Below are positions 44,921 through 53,038 of a stretch of 64,000 nt of DNA, piece by piece. How positions within the stretch are numbered: position 1 is the stretch's first letter; every line of letters starts with the position of its first letter. Origin of the DNA: Citrifermentans bremense (GTDB lineage Bacteria; Desulfobacterota; Desulfuromonadia; Geobacterales; Geobacteraceae); the NCBI RefSeq assembly GCF_014218275.1, contig NZ_AP023213.1, positions 124,001 to 188,000 of the forward strand, given 5' to 3'. Made by a program: the position numbers and the translations under genes. The notes beneath the pieces were generated by a model. The model had not been told where the DNA came from, did not search any database, and saw only the letters and a program-made list of their open reading frames with translations.

Positions 44921-44974
44921 GGCGGCAGCGCACCGGGAAGGAAAGCTCTCCGGTGCGCTGCCGCCTTTTTTTAT
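44921..44974 (+). terminator. strong rho-independent terminator
   Basis: GGCGGCAGCGCACCGG, 13-base loop, CCGGTGCGCTGCCGCC, then seven T. It closes the hemerythrin operon. Confidence 0.92.
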
Positions 44975-44992
44975 GACAGTTAAAAAGAATGC

Positions 44993-45020
44993 TTGTGTAT
45001 ACGTTAATGTATGTTATAAA
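44993..45020 (+). promoter_or_regulatory. promoter of receiver gene at 45252, with CGTTAATGTAT in spacer
   Basis: TTGTGT, a 16-base spacer, TATAAA (5 of 6). The spacer contains the motif CGTTAATGTAT (45002-45012) shared with two other genes. The rest of 45021-45251 is a long leader with no gene or recognised RNA element. Confidence 0.4.
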
Positions 45021-45251
45021 ATTATCGCGTACTCAGGAGATCGTTACCTATCAGTGACAAACAGCTCCCAAGAACTCGGGTAACTGCTGATTCGTGACAG
45101 AGCCTTCTGTCCTTTAGAGAGAAAGAAAAGCGCTATGACAGACACAACCCGGTTGCTGAGTCGTCCAGACATTTGCAGCAAAGCGGATGGCAGAGTTCCT
45201 TCAGGTGCAGCCAGACAGTGAGACCGAGAACCGCAGTTTGTGGAGGCCCTT

Positions 45252-45662
45252 ATGCAAGACGCTGAGATTTTGCTCGTAGAGGATAACAGCAATTGCGAAG
45301 AACTTGCACTGCGTGCCTTGAGGAAAGCGGGGTACAGCAACGTCGCTGTCGCGCGCGACGGTGCTGAGGCGCTAGGTATCCTGTTGGGAGAGGCCACGGA
45401 GGGAAACACGCATAACGAGCCTGATTTCGTGCTTCTCGACATGAAGCTGCCCAAGATCGATGGTGTCGGCGTGCTGCAGAGGATCCGTAGTGACGAGCGG
45501 ACCAAGAGGCTGAAGGTCTTCGCCCTCTCCTCCTCGGAAGACCCGAAAGATCTGGAGGAGTGCAGAAATCTAGGGGTGCTGGCGGTGCTCCCGAAACCGT
45601 TGAACCCTGATATCCTTAGGTTCTGGTTATCGGAAGACCTGGGGCTGAACCCCAGGCAATAG
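45252..45662 (+). CDS. stand-alone receiver (CheY/Rcp1-like response regulator)
   Basis: A 136-aa single receiver domain. The acidic pocket is EDN near the N-terminus (LLVEDNSNCEELAL), the phosphoacceptor Asp is in FVLLDMKLPKIDG, the switch Ser run is VFALSSSEDP, and Lys is in AVLPKPL. It has the extra insertion of the Rcp1 family (GILLGEATEGNTHNEPDF). ATG 45252 has GGAGG five bases upstream; a slightly earlier ATG lacks that. No histidine kinase is nearby, so its partner is encoded elsewhere. Confidence 0.9.
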   Translation: MQDAEILLVEDNSNCEELALRALRKAGYSNVAVARDGAEALGILLGEATEGNTHNEPDFVLLDMKLPKIDGVGVLQRIRSDERTKRLKVFALSSSEDPKDLEECRNLGVLAVLPKPLNPDILRFWLSEDLGLNPRQ

Positions 45663-45923
45663 GAAGTTTAGCTGCTCATATATCTGCAGGGGAGCTTCAG
45701 TTTCGCTAGTGCGGTCATTCTTGCCTGGTGCTCCCTTTAGCCCCTTCTCCCGGTACACCTCATCCATGCACTTCAAGAGGAACAGCTTCCCAAGATCGTT
45801 CAGCCCTCACAAGCACCTCCTTGGCCTGCACTACGACGGTCTGTCAGTCGCAGCCGGCGCTGAGAGCGCCCCTTGGCTGATTTATTCGATGCTGCAGTGT
45901 GGCTTGCCGTGCAGCTGAAAATA
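45663..45923. other. gene-free spacer downstream of receiver 45252
   Basis: I see no gene, RNA or convincing promoter in this stretch. A short open frame on the plus strand (45709-45918) lacks a ribosome site and a recognisable protein pattern. Confidence 0.5.
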
Positions 45924-45954
45924 GAAAAAGGTCCCCCTGTGCTGCGGGGACCTT
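45924..45954 (-). terminator. terminator of tatA
   Basis: AAGGTCCCC / GGGGACCTT arms around an eight-base loop; on the minus strand the stem runs into CCTTTTTC. Confidence 0.75.
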
Positions 45955-45978
45955 CGATCGTCGCCAGTGGCTCCGAGG

Positions 45979-46170
45979 TCAGTTTGGCTTCTTGTCGTCC
46001 TCGGGGCGTCCGGCTTTAATCTCGATCTCTTCCTTGCCACTTGAAGCCTTCTTGAAGTTCCTGATGCTCTTGCCCAGCGCCCCTCCGATTTCCGGGAGAC
46101 GTCCGGCACCGAAGACGACCAGCACGATCACCAATATTATTATGAGCTCCGGCATGCCGAATCCAAACAT
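45979..46170 (-). CDS. tatA: TatA/E-family twin-arginine translocase subunit
   Basis: A 63-aa protein, [20 protein letters not shown], then [20 protein letters not shown], a single N-terminal membrane helix, the invariant [10 protein letters not shown] hinge, an amphipathic helix and an acidic tail ([19 protein letters not shown]). It forms the export pore of the Tat system for folded proteins. ATG 46170 is chosen because GGAGGA lies upstream; the longer frame from 46215 does not fit the family. tatB and tatC are not in the window. Confidence 0.92.
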   Translation of the reverse strand: MFGFGMPELIIILVIVLVVFGAGRLPEIGGALGKSIRNFKKASSGKEEIEIKAGRPEDDKKPN

Positions 46171-46277
46171 AGGCTTCCTCCCTTTCAGATAGCTGAAGAT
46201 GCTGCAGTATGGCATCGGCGCCTCAAAAAATCAAGGCAGGATTAAAATCAAGTTTAGAGAAAGATTATTAAAAATAT

Positions 46278-46306
46278 TGCGTTAATATATTTACTTTGTT
46301 ATATGC
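46278..46306 (+). promoter_or_regulatory. promoter of receiver 46343, with CGTTAATATAT motif
   Basis: TTGCGT, a 17-base spacer, TATATG (4 of 6). The 11-base CGTTAATATAT (46281-46291) overlaps the -35 end and spacer; an identical copy lies before the HD-GYP gene. Confidence 0.4.
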
Positions 46307-46342
46307 TTATTGCTGTTAATGCTGTAAGTAAGGAGAACCCCG

Positions 46343-46792
46343 ATGAATAAGACGATCCTGCTGGTCGAAGACAACCCTGACGACGAGGCTCTGACCCTGC
46401 GGGCGGTGCGAAAGCACATGCCGCACGGCATCGTGGTTGCGCGCGACGGCGCAGAGGCGCTCGATTACCTCTTCGCAACCGGCGGCCACTCCGAGAGGGA
46501 TACCCTGGCAAACCCGCTCCTCGTGCTCCTCGATCTCAAGCTCCCCAAGGTGAACGGCCTGGAGGTGCTCAGGCGCATGCGCGAGGACGGCAGGACCCGC
46601 TCCATCCCCGTCATCGTCTTCACCTCCTCCACCGAGGAACAGGACATACTGGACAGCTACCGCCTGGGGGCCAACAGCTACATCCGGAAACCCGTCGACT
46701 ACGGCCAGTTCTGCGACAACATGAAGCAGGTGATGAACTACTGGTTGAGCGTCAACCAGCTCCCGCCCCAGAGAAATTGCGCGACCGCCTGA
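46343..46792 (+). CDS. stand-alone receiver (Rcp1-like response regulator)
   Basis: A 149-aa receiver domain: ILLVEDNPDDEALTLRAVRK, phosphoacceptor Asp in LVLLDLKLPKVNGLEVL, switch Thr/Ser in VIVFTSSTEEQDI, Lys in SYIRKPVDYGQFCD, and a C-terminal helix NMKQVMNYWLSVNQLP. The order and insertion match Rcp1 of bacteriophytochrome pathways, but no phytochrome is nearby. AAGGAG lies before the ATG. Its promoter sits in a notably AT-rich stretch (46240-46320). It is likely monocistronic; uvrB starts 45 bp downstream. Confidence 0.92.
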   Translation: MNKTILLVEDNPDDEALTLRAVRKHMPHGIVVARDGAEALDYLFATGGHSERDTLANPLLVLLDLKLPKVNGLEVLRRMREDGRTRSIPVIVFTSSTEEQDILDSYRLGANSYIRKPVDYGQFCDNMKQVMNYWLSVNQLPPQRNCATA

Positions 46793-46837
46793 TCACCCTG
46801 TTGCCAAGCCGCGCCGAGGCCTGCTAATATCCCCGGC

Positions 46838-48826
46838 ATGGACAAATTCGAACTGGTAACGAACTTCGAGCCCCGCGGCGACCAGCCCAGGGCGATTGGA
46901 GAACTGGCCGACGGGGTGCTGAGGGGCGACCAGCACCAGGTGCTTCTAGGTGTCACCGGGTCGGGCAAGACCTTCACCATGGCCCAGGTCATCGCGCGCT
47001 GCAACTGCCCAACCCTGGTGCTTGCGCCCAACAAGACGCTGGCCGCCCAGCTCTACGGCGAGTTCAAGGAACTCTTCCCGAACAACGCCGTCGAATATTT
47101 CGTCTCCTACTACGACTACTACCAGCCTGAAGCCTATATCCCCTCCTCCGACACCTTCATCGAGAAGGACTCCTCGATCAACGACGAGATCGACAAGTTC
47201 CGCCACTCCGCCACCAGGAGCCTCTTGACCCGCCGCGACGTAATCATCGTCGCCTCGGTTTCCTGCATCTACGGCATAGGCTCGCCTGAATCGTACCAGG
47301 AGATGCAGATCCGCTTCCGGGAAGGGGACGAGGTGGGGCGCGACGAGCTTTTGCAGCGGCTGGTGGCGATCCAGTACCAAAGAAACGACGTCGATTTCCA
47401 CCGTGGCTCCTTCCGGGTCAGGGGGGACACGGTCGAGGTCTTTCCCGCACACGACGACGAGCGCGCGCTAAGGATCGAATTCTTCGGGGACACGGTCGAC
47501 GCCATCTCCGAGATAGACCCCCTGCGCGGGGTGCAGCTGCAGAAGCTTTCCCGCTGCGCCATCTACCCCGCCTCCCACTACGTCGCCAGCCGGCAGACCC
47601 TGGAGCGGGCCGTGGAGCAGATCCGGGTCGAGCTGGAGGAGCGGATCCGCTACTTCAAGTCGCAGAACATGCTCCTGGAGGCGCAGCGCATCGAGCAGCG
47701 GACCTTCTTCGACATCGAGATGATGGAAGAGATGGGATTTTGCCAGGGGATCGAGAACTACTCGCGCCACTTCGACGGCCGTGCCGCTGGAGAGCCCCCC
47801 TACACGCTGATCGACTACTTTCCCAAGGACTTCCTGCTGGTGATCGACGAGTCCCACATCACGGTTTCCCAGGTGGGGGGGATGTACCGCGGCGACCGCA
47901 GCCGCAAGGAGACCCTGGTGAACTACGGCTTCAGGCTCCCCTCCGCCCTCGACAACCGCCCGCTCACCTTCCAGGAGTTCCAGAAGAAGCTGCACCAGAC
48001 CATCTACGTTTCCGCAACCCCGGCGGACTACGAGTTGAAGCAGGCTGAAGGGGTGGTGGTCGAGCAGCTGATCCGCCCCACCGGCCTCATCGACCCGGCC
48101 ATCGAGGTGCGCCCTGCCGCAGGGCAGGTGGACGACCTGCTGCACGAGGCGCGCGAGACGGCGGCCAGGGGAGAAAGGGTGCTGGTCACCACCCTCACCA
48201 AGCGCATGGCCGAGGAGCTCACCGACTACTACCGCGAGCTCGGGATCCGCGTCCGTTACCTGCACTCCGACATCGACACCTTCCAGCGCATGGAGATCCT
48301 CAGGGACTTAAGACTCGGTGAGTTCGACCTCCTGGTCGGGATCAACCTGCTCAGGGAAGGGCTCGACCTCCCCGAGGTCTCGCTGGTGGCGATCCTCGAT
48401 GCGGACAAGGAAGGTTTCCTGCGTTCCACCAGGTCGCTGATCCAGACCTGCGGGCGCGCGGCGAGGAACGTGTCGGGGCGCGTGCTCATGTACGCGGACA
48501 AGGTGACCGGCTCCATGCAGGCGGCGATCGACGAGACCCTGAGAAGGCGAGCGCTCCAGACCGCCTACAACGAGGAGCACGGCATAACACCTGAGAGCGT
48601 GCGGCGGCTGATCGGGAACGTGCTGCAGGCCCCCGAGGAGAAGGACTGGGTCACGGTGCCGGCCTCGGCCGAGGAGTTCGTGAGCGTCAAGGAGCTGGAG
48701 AAGACGCTGAAGAGGCTGAGAAAGGAGATGCTGGCGGCGGCGAAGGCCCAGGAATTCGAGCGTGCGGCGGAGCTGAGGGACAAGATCAAGCGGCTGGAGG
48801 TCAAGGAAATCCTGAAAAGCAATTGA
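46838..48826 (+). CDS. uvrB: excinuclease ABC subunit B
   Basis: Damage-verifying helicase of nucleotide excision repair, 662 aa. Walker A is [15 protein letters not shown]; the beta-hairpin is in [20 protein letters not shown]; Walker B is [24 protein letters not shown] and [18 protein letters not shown] are helicase motifs; [20 protein letters not shown] is motif VI. The UVR domain for UvrC contact closes the protein ([20 protein letters not shown]). Length is normal. The ribosome site is weak. Downstream there is a micro-repeat and a bidirectional terminator. Confidence 0.98.
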   Translation: MDKFELVTNFEPRGDQPRAIGELADGVLRGDQHQVLLGVTGSGKTFTMAQVIARCNCPTLVLAPNKTLAAQLYGEFKELFPNNAVEYFVSYYDYYQPEAYIPSSDTFIEKDSSINDEIDKFRHSATRSLLTRRDVIIVASVSCIYGIGSPESYQEMQIRFREGDEVGRDELLQRLVAIQYQRNDVDFHRGSFRVRGDTVEVFPAHDDERALRIEFFGDTVDAISEIDPLRGVQLQKLSRCAIYPASHYVASRQTLERAVEQIRVELEERIRYFKSQNMLLEAQRIEQRTFFDIEMMEEMGFCQGIENYSRHFDGRAAGEPPYTLIDYFPKDFLLVIDESHITVSQVGGMYRGDRSRKETLVNYGFRLPSALDNRPLTFQEFQKKLHQTIYVSATPADYELKQAEGVVVEQLIRPTGLIDPAIEVRPAAGQVDDLLHEARETAARGERVLVTTLTKRMAEELTDYYRELGIRVRYLHSDIDTFQRMEILRDLRLGEFDLLVGINLLREGLDLPEVSLVAILDADKEGFLRSTRSLIQTCGRAARNVSGRVLMYADKVTGSMQAAIDETLRRRALQTAYNEEHGITPESVRRLIGNVLQAPEEKDWVTVPASAEEFVSVKELEKTLKRLRKEMLAAAKAQEFERAAELRDKIKRLEVKEILKSN

Positions 48827-48840
48827 CGCAAACCCGAGAA

Positions 48841-48872
48841 GCAATTGACAATTGACGATGGACAATTGACAA
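48841..48872. repeat. ATTGAC micro-repeat, copy 2
   Basis: Units of AATTGACAATTGACGATGGA followed by CAATTGACAAC, matching the block at 22053-22089. It lies between the uvrB stop and its terminator. Confidence 0.6.
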
Positions 48873-48875
48873 CAA

Positions 48876-48914
48876 AAAGCCCCCTCGCGACTGGCGCATG
48901 AGGGGGCTTCGTTT
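48876..48914. terminator. bidirectional terminator between uvrB and pcnB
   Basis: AAAGCCCCCT, 14-base loop, AGGGGGCTTCGTTTT; T-runs on both strands, with convergent genes on each side. Confidence 0.85.
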
Positions 48915-48927
48915 TGGACAGTTCTGA

Positions 48928-50379
48928 CTATTCCGCGGGCATGGGGGAGGGCTTCCTCCGCCTCCTTCTCCTGCGCTTTTTCTTCGCGGGGGCTTTCTCT
49001 GCCTCGCCTGGAGCCGCGACGTCTGCCGCTGGCAGCCCCGCCGTCTGCTGCAGCGCGTAGCGCTCCCACCAGTCGGCAAGCGACTTCTTCGGCGGCGTGA
49101 GTTTTTCCAGGAAACGCAGGTACTGCAGTGCGTCCAGAAAGGAAGGCCTGCCGATCACGCCGCGACCGTTCCTCCCCGGGGTCTTCTGGAAGCGGAGCTG
49201 AAGGGAAAGGATGTCCCGCACGGCGACCAGTACCCGGTTGGGGACGGTCACGGTGGGGCTCAGCTCCCCGGCAAAAGCGGCTACCGCGGCATCGGCCGCC
49301 TGCTGCGGCGGCAGCCCGGTCTCCCGGAACTCGGCGATCTTCTCCTCGAGGTACTCGCCGAAAACGAGCGCGATGAGCAGCGGCTGTGAGACCGGCTCGT
49401 CCTGCCCGATCAGCTCGTCCACCCATTCCAGCCCCTTGCTCACCCGGACATGGGGATACCCTTCGGACTCACGCTCCAGCCAGGCGTCGAAGTGGGGGAA
49501 GAGCGGCGCGAAGAGCCCGCTGTGGCGCATCATCTGGTAGGTCCTCTCGCCGGCCCCAAGAAGGAGGAGTTTCAGCACCTCCTCGTAGAGCCGCGGCGGC
49601 GTCGCCTTGCTGATGGTGCCGCAGAGCTCCTCGATGGCGGCTTCGGTACGCTCCTCGATGTTGAAACCGAGCATGGAGGCGAAGCGGATGGCCCGGATCA
49701 TGCGGACCGGGTCCTCGGTGAAGCGGACCAGCGGGTCGCCGATGGTGCGGATCAGTCCCTGCTTCAGGTCTTCCATACCGCCTACGTGGTCGATGATGGA
49801 GAAGTCGGCGATGTTGTAGAAAAGGGCGTTCACGGTGAAGTCGCGGCGAACCGCGTCCTCCTCCGGGGTGCCGAAGACGTTGTCCCTGAGCACCATGCCG
49901 TCTTCGCTCTTCAGCATGCTGGGGCCGTGATGGCCGCGGCGGCGGCGCCCTTCGCGCTCCTCTTCGGGGAACTCGGCTTCTGCGGCCGCTTCCCGGGGGA
50001 GCTCCTGAGCCGCTTCTGAGAGCGTTTCAGCGGCTTCCTCGGCTGGGGCTTCGGCTGAAGGATCGACCATGGAACGGAATGTTGCTACCTCTATGATCTC
50101 ATCGTGGAAATGCAGGTGCGCCAGCCGGAATCGGCGGCCGATCAGCCGGCAGTTACGGAACATCTTCTTGAGTTGGGCCGGGGTGGCGTCGGTCACCACG
50201 TCAAAATCCTTGGGCTCGCGCCCCAGCAGCAGGTCGCGGACACCGCCTCCCACCAGGTAGGCGGTGAAGCCTTGTTCCTTCAGCTTGTAGAGTGTTTTTA
50301 CCGCGTTGGGGCTCAATTGGGAGCGGGAGACGCTGTGCTCTGCGCGAGGGATGATGACTTTTTCCATATTGGTATTCAT
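48928..50379 (-). CDS. pcnB: poly(A) polymerase / CCA-type nucleotidyltransferase family
   Basis: Class II nucleotidyltransferase, 483 aa. The head domain has TAYLVGGGVRDLLLGREPKD (GG and DxD: KDFDVVTDATP) and EVATFRSM, then DFTVNALFYNI and GGMEDLKQGLIRTIGDP, RIIRAIRFAS-like MIRAIRFASMLGF. PcnB-like rather than CCA-adding is suggested by SHRVSRSQLSPNAVKTLYKL-type N-terminus (PNAVKTLYKLKEQG). Oddities are a polar insertion of about 50 residues (about 108-158) after EVATFRSMVD and a very basic end (KKKRRRRRRRKPS). GGAG is not obvious before the ATG at 50379. Confidence 0.85.
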   Translation of the reverse strand: MNTNMEKVIIPRAEHSVSRSQLSPNAVKTLYKLKEQGFTAYLVGGGVRDLLLGREPKDFDVVTDATPAQLKKMFRNCRLIGRRFRLAHLHFHDEIIEVATFRSMVDPSAEAPAEEAAETLSEAAQELPREAAAEAEFPEEEREGRRRRGHHGPSMLKSEDGMVLRDNVFGTPEEDAVRRDFTVNALFYNIADFSIIDHVGGMEDLKQGLIRTIGDPLVRFTEDPVRMIRAIRFASMLGFNIEERTEAAIEELCGTISKATPPRLYEEVLKLLLLGAGERTYQMMRHSGLFAPLFPHFDAWLERESEGYPHVRVSKGLEWVDELIGQDEPVSQPLLIALVFGEYLEEKIAEFRETGLPPQQAADAAVAAFAGELSPTVTVPNRVLVAVRDILSLQLRFQKTPGRNGRGVIGRPSFLDALQYLRFLEKLTPPKKSLADWWERYALQQTAGLPAADVAAPGEAEKAPAKKKRRRRRRRKPSPMPAE

Positions 50380-50484
50380 TCAAAGGAAAATAGCACAAAG
50401 AAGCTGCAAAGGCAAAGGGTGCAATGTTTATTCTCTTGACTTTGGTCATGAGGAAATCCACGCTCCTTTGTTATGGTGACAGAC

Positions 50485-50787
50485 ATGGAAAACAAGCAAA
50501 AGCAGGAAAAAGACATCAGGGTCCTGGAGACCTTCATCAGCTGTTACTGCCGCAGCAAGCACAAAAGCGAAAAGGGCAAGCTCTGTGCTGAGTGCGACGA
50601 GCTTCTGAGCTACGCTAAGCTGAAGAGAGAGAAATGCCCGCTCGACCCAAAACCGACTTGCAAGCATTGCCACGTGCACTGCTACGGGAAGGTGCAAAGG
50701 GCAAAGATCAAAGAGGTCATGGCCTATTCCGGAAAGCGTCTCATGCTGCGCGGCAGGCTCGATCTCCTGTGGCACTACTTCTTCTGA
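50485..50787 (+). CDS. YgbA / nitrous-oxide-stimulated-promoter family protein
   Basis: About 100 aa, Cys-rich. ETFISCYCRSKHKSEKGKLC, AECDELLSYAKLKREKCPLD and PTCKHCHVHCYGKVQRAKIK form the YgbA_NO signature, then MAYSGKRLMLRGRLDLLWHY. In enterobacteria ygbA is controlled by the NO sensor NsrR and aids recovery from nitrosative stress; biochemical function is unknown. ATG 50485 is preferred because a GGTGA lies five bases upstream; ATG 50473 in the same frame has none. It is followed after 46 bp by a His-rich ferredoxin. Confidence 0.82.
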   Translation: MENKQKQEKDIRVLETFISCYCRSKHKSEKGKLCAECDELLSYAKLKREKCPLDPKPTCKHCHVHCYGKVQRAKIKEVMAYSGKRLMLRGRLDLLWHYFF

Positions 50788-50833
50788 CAGACGACTATAA
50801 ATCAGGAACAAATTGAGACATTGGGGGTAAAAG

Positions 50834-51610
50834 ATGATCAGGAAAATAGTTAACATCGACCAGGACAAGTGCGACGGCTGCGGCCTCTGTGTCCCTTCCT
50901 GTGCGGAAGGAGCCATTAAGATCGTGGACGGCAAGGCGCAGATCTCCGCCGACAACCTCTGCGACGGACTGGGGGCCTGCCTGGGCGACTGCCCGCGGGA
51001 CGCCATCACCATCATCGAGCGCGAAGCGGATGAGTTCGATGAAGATGCGGTGGAGAAACACCTGCAGGCACAAGGTGTGACGCCCAAGGCGCAGGCGCAC
51101 GGCCACGGCGCGGGACACGGACATGGCCACGGCGCAGGTCATGGGCACGGTCATGGTCATGGTGGAGGCTGCCCTGGATCCAGGATGCAAAGCTTCGCCC
51201 CCGCTCCTGCTGCAAGCTCCCCCGCCGCAGGCCCGGTGCAGAGCCAGCTGGCGCAATGGCCGGTGCAGCTGCACCTGGTGCCGGTGACCGCGCCGTACTT
51301 CAAGGACGCAGAGCTCCTCATCACCGCCGACTGCGTACCCTTTGCCTACGGCAACTACCATCAGGATTTCCTGGCCGGCAAGGCGGTAGTGGTCGGCTGC
51401 CCGAAGCTGGATGACAACAACGCCTACCTCAACAAGCTGACCGAGCTCTTCAAGGTCTCCGGCATCAAGGGGATCACCGTGTTGAGGATGGAGGTTCCCT
51501 GCTGCGGCGGCATCGTGATGGCGGCCCGCCAGGCCCTGGCGGCGTCAGGTATGGAGATCCCCTTCAGGGAGGTAACTATCAGTATCAGGGGCGAAATTAT
51601 CGAGCGTTAG
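50834..51610 (+). CDS. 4Fe-4S dicluster ferredoxin-type protein with His-rich linker
   Basis: A 258-aa protein. Residues 1-60 are a dicluster ferredoxin: C13-x2-C16-x2-C19-x3-C23 (CDGCGLCVPSC) and a second set CDGLGACLGDC (C43, C49, C53). Residues 89-109 contain nine His alternating with Gly/Ala (HGHGAGHGHGHGAGHGHGHG), a metal-ligand-like linker. The C-terminal domain (about 140-258) has VQLHLVPVTAPYFKDAELLI and VVGCPKLDDNNAYLNKLTEL and CCGGIVMAARQALAASG. This architecture recurs in anaerobes, often near hcp/NO genes; the exact role is not known. GGGGGTAA lies before the ATG. Confidence 0.82.
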   Translation: MIRKIVNIDQDKCDGCGLCVPSCAEGAIKIVDGKAQISADNLCDGLGACLGDCPRDAITIIEREADEFDEDAVEKHLQAQGVTPKAQAHGHGAGHGHGHGAGHGHGHGHGGGCPGSRMQSFAPAPAASSPAAGPVQSQLAQWPVQLHLVPVTAPYFKDAELLITADCVPFAYGNYHQDFLAGKAVVVGCPKLDDNNAYLNKLTELFKVSGIKGITVLRMEVPCCGGIVMAARQALAASGMEIPFREVTISIRGEIIER

Positions 51611-51651
51611 TAGTCGAAAGACAAATAAGATGCTTTTAGTCCTTTTTTTGA

Positions 51652-51680
51652 TTGACACCCAATGTGGCTGCTGGTACAGT
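51652..51680 (+). promoter_or_regulatory. promoter of peroxiredoxin gene
   Basis: Consensus TTGACA, 17 bases, TACAGT (4 of 6). It lies 75 bp before the start codon. Confidence 0.55.
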
Positions 51681-51726
51681 TCTCCACATTAGATTTCCAA
51701 TCAGCACTCAAAGGAGAACAGCGCTT

Positions 51727-52329
51727 ATGAGTCTTACAACCTTGGTTACTAAGGAAGCCCCCGATTTTACTGCGCAGGCGGTGCTGCCTGACAACTCGTT
51801 CGCCGAGCTCACCCTCTCGAAATACCGCGGCAAATATGTCGTGCTCTTTTTCTATCCGCTCGACTTCACCTTCGTCTGCCCCTCCGAGATCCTCGCTTTC
51901 GACAAGCGGGTGGCGGACTTCAAGGCGAAGAACTGCGAGGTGATCGGTGTTTCCGTCGACTCCAGGTTCACCCATCTCGCCTGGAAGAACACCTCGGTCG
52001 AGAACGGCGGCATCGGCAACGTCCAGTACCCGCTGGTTGAGGACCTGGACAAGTCGATTGCGAGGTCCTACGGCATCCTGTTCAACGAATCGGTCGCCCT
52101 GCGCGGGCTCTTCCTGATCGACACCAAGGGCGTCGTCCGCCACACCGTCATCAACGACCTGCCGCTGGGCAGGAGCGTAGGCGAGGCGCTCAGGATGCTG
52201 GATGCGCTGCAGTTCGTGGAAACCCACGGCGGCGAGGTCTGCCCGGCCAACTGGCAGGAAGGCGAGGAGTCGATGAAGGCTTCCACCGAAGGGGTTGCCG
52301 AGTACCTAAAGAAGAAGCACGGCAAGTAG
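51727..52329 (+). CDS. 2-Cys peroxiredoxin (AhpC/Prx1 type)
   Basis: Thiol peroxidase reducing H2O2 and organic peroxides, 200 aa. The peroxidatic Cys is in FYPLDFTFVCPSEILAF and the resolving Cys in GGEVCPANWQEGEESMKAS; VSVDSRFTHLAWKNT is also typical of typical-2-Cys Prx. ATG 51727 is chosen because the family starts here and AAGGAG lies about 10 bases upstream; an in-frame start at 51652 lies on the promoter. No ahpF or thioredoxin gene is adjacent. A terminator follows at 52356. Confidence 0.93.
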   Translation: MSLTTLVTKEAPDFTAQAVLPDNSFAELTLSKYRGKYVVLFFYPLDFTFVCPSEILAFDKRVADFKAKNCEVIGVSVDSRFTHLAWKNTSVENGGIGNVQYPLVEDLDKSIARSYGILFNESVALRGLFLIDTKGVVRHTVINDLPLGRSVGEALRMLDALQFVETHGGEVCPANWQEGEESMKASTEGVAEYLKKKHGK

Positions 52330-52355
52330 CTCCAACCGCTGTTTAGTCGATATTG

Positions 52356-52400
52356 AAAAAGAAAGGCGCGGCTCACATGAGAGTCGCGCCTTTCTTTTTG
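52356..52400 (+). terminator. terminator after peroxiredoxin gene
   Basis: AAAAAGAAAGGCGCG arm, loop, CGCGCCTTTCTTTTT arm with T-tail. Confidence 0.85.
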
Positions 52401-52421
52401 ACAGTACCACCCTCACCCCCG

Positions 52422-52444
52422 CCCCTCTCCCAGAGGGCGAGGGG
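52422..52444. repeat. REP-like palindrome, copy 4
   Basis: CCCCTCTCCC-AGA-GGGCGAGGGG, one base different from the copy at 29644-29666. Confidence 0.7.
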
Positions 52445-52612
52445 AGATCACCTGTCCCAAAGTCGATCCGCCTCTACCAACAGCTCCTCCGGTCATGAAG
52501 GTATCGACCGCGTTGGCGTCGGTCGCGGCGTGAGGCCGTTCTTGCCAATGAGAGGCATGTATGTTAAAAGAACATGAGTTTTTACCGACCCGTAGCCCGA
52601 AGAGGAGCCAAA

Positions 52613-53032
52613 ATGCGCACCAAGGTGACCGTGTTATCCCTGTTGCTTGTCATGCTCTTTGCCACGTCTTCTTTCGCGATGGAGGGGCAGCAACCCGAAG
52701 CCATAGCCGAAAAGATGGCGTTCAAGCTGGTCCGGGGGGTGACGAACGTCGCCACTTCGGTCGTCGAGATCCCGAAACAGTCGTACCTCACCGTGCGGGA
52801 CCGGGGTGCTGTCGGTTACGTGGTCGGGCCGCTCAAGGGGATGGGGATGGCTGTCTACCGCCTCTTCACCGGTCTGACTGAGACCGTTTTCTTTGCAGTG
52901 CCGCAGCCTGGCTACTACGATTCCATGATCCAGCCGGAATACGTCTGGCAGGGATGGGGGGCAAAGAGGGTCGAACCGAGAGCGGAGCCCGTCGACGAGC
53001 CAGCCGAACCCGCAGTTAACAAGGGAGAGTAG
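52613..53032 (+). CDS. TIGR04073-type exported protein, copy 1
   Basis: A 139-aa exported protein with a signal peptide (KVTVLSLLLVMLFATSSFAM). The mature part AEKMAFKLVRGVTNVATSVV, EIPKQSYLTVRDRGAVGYVV, GPLKGMGMAVYRLFTGLTET and PGYYDSMIQPEYVWQ matches the exosortase-associated TIGR04073 family. Its function is unknown. ATG 52613 has GAGGAG six bases upstream; the open frame extends to 52574 without a site. The C-terminal 25 residues are Pro/Glu-rich. It is followed by a paralogue six bases downstream, clearly one transcript. Confidence 0.8.
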   Translation: MRTKVTVLSLLLVMLFATSSFAMEGQQPEAIAEKMAFKLVRGVTNVATSVVEIPKQSYLTVRDRGAVGYVVGPLKGMGMAVYRLFTGLTETVFFAVPQPGYYDSMIQPEYVWQGWGAKRVEPRAEPVDEPAEPAVNKGE

Positions 53033-53038
53033 ATCTAT

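Noticed and set aside
45709-45918. Small plus-strand open frame of 69 codons
   Set aside because: No ribosome site, no family pattern, ends at the tatA terminator.
51097-51170. Short direct repeats of GGxCATGGxCAC type that look like an array
   Set aside because: They are codons for alternating His and Gly in the ferredoxin linker, not a CRISPR.
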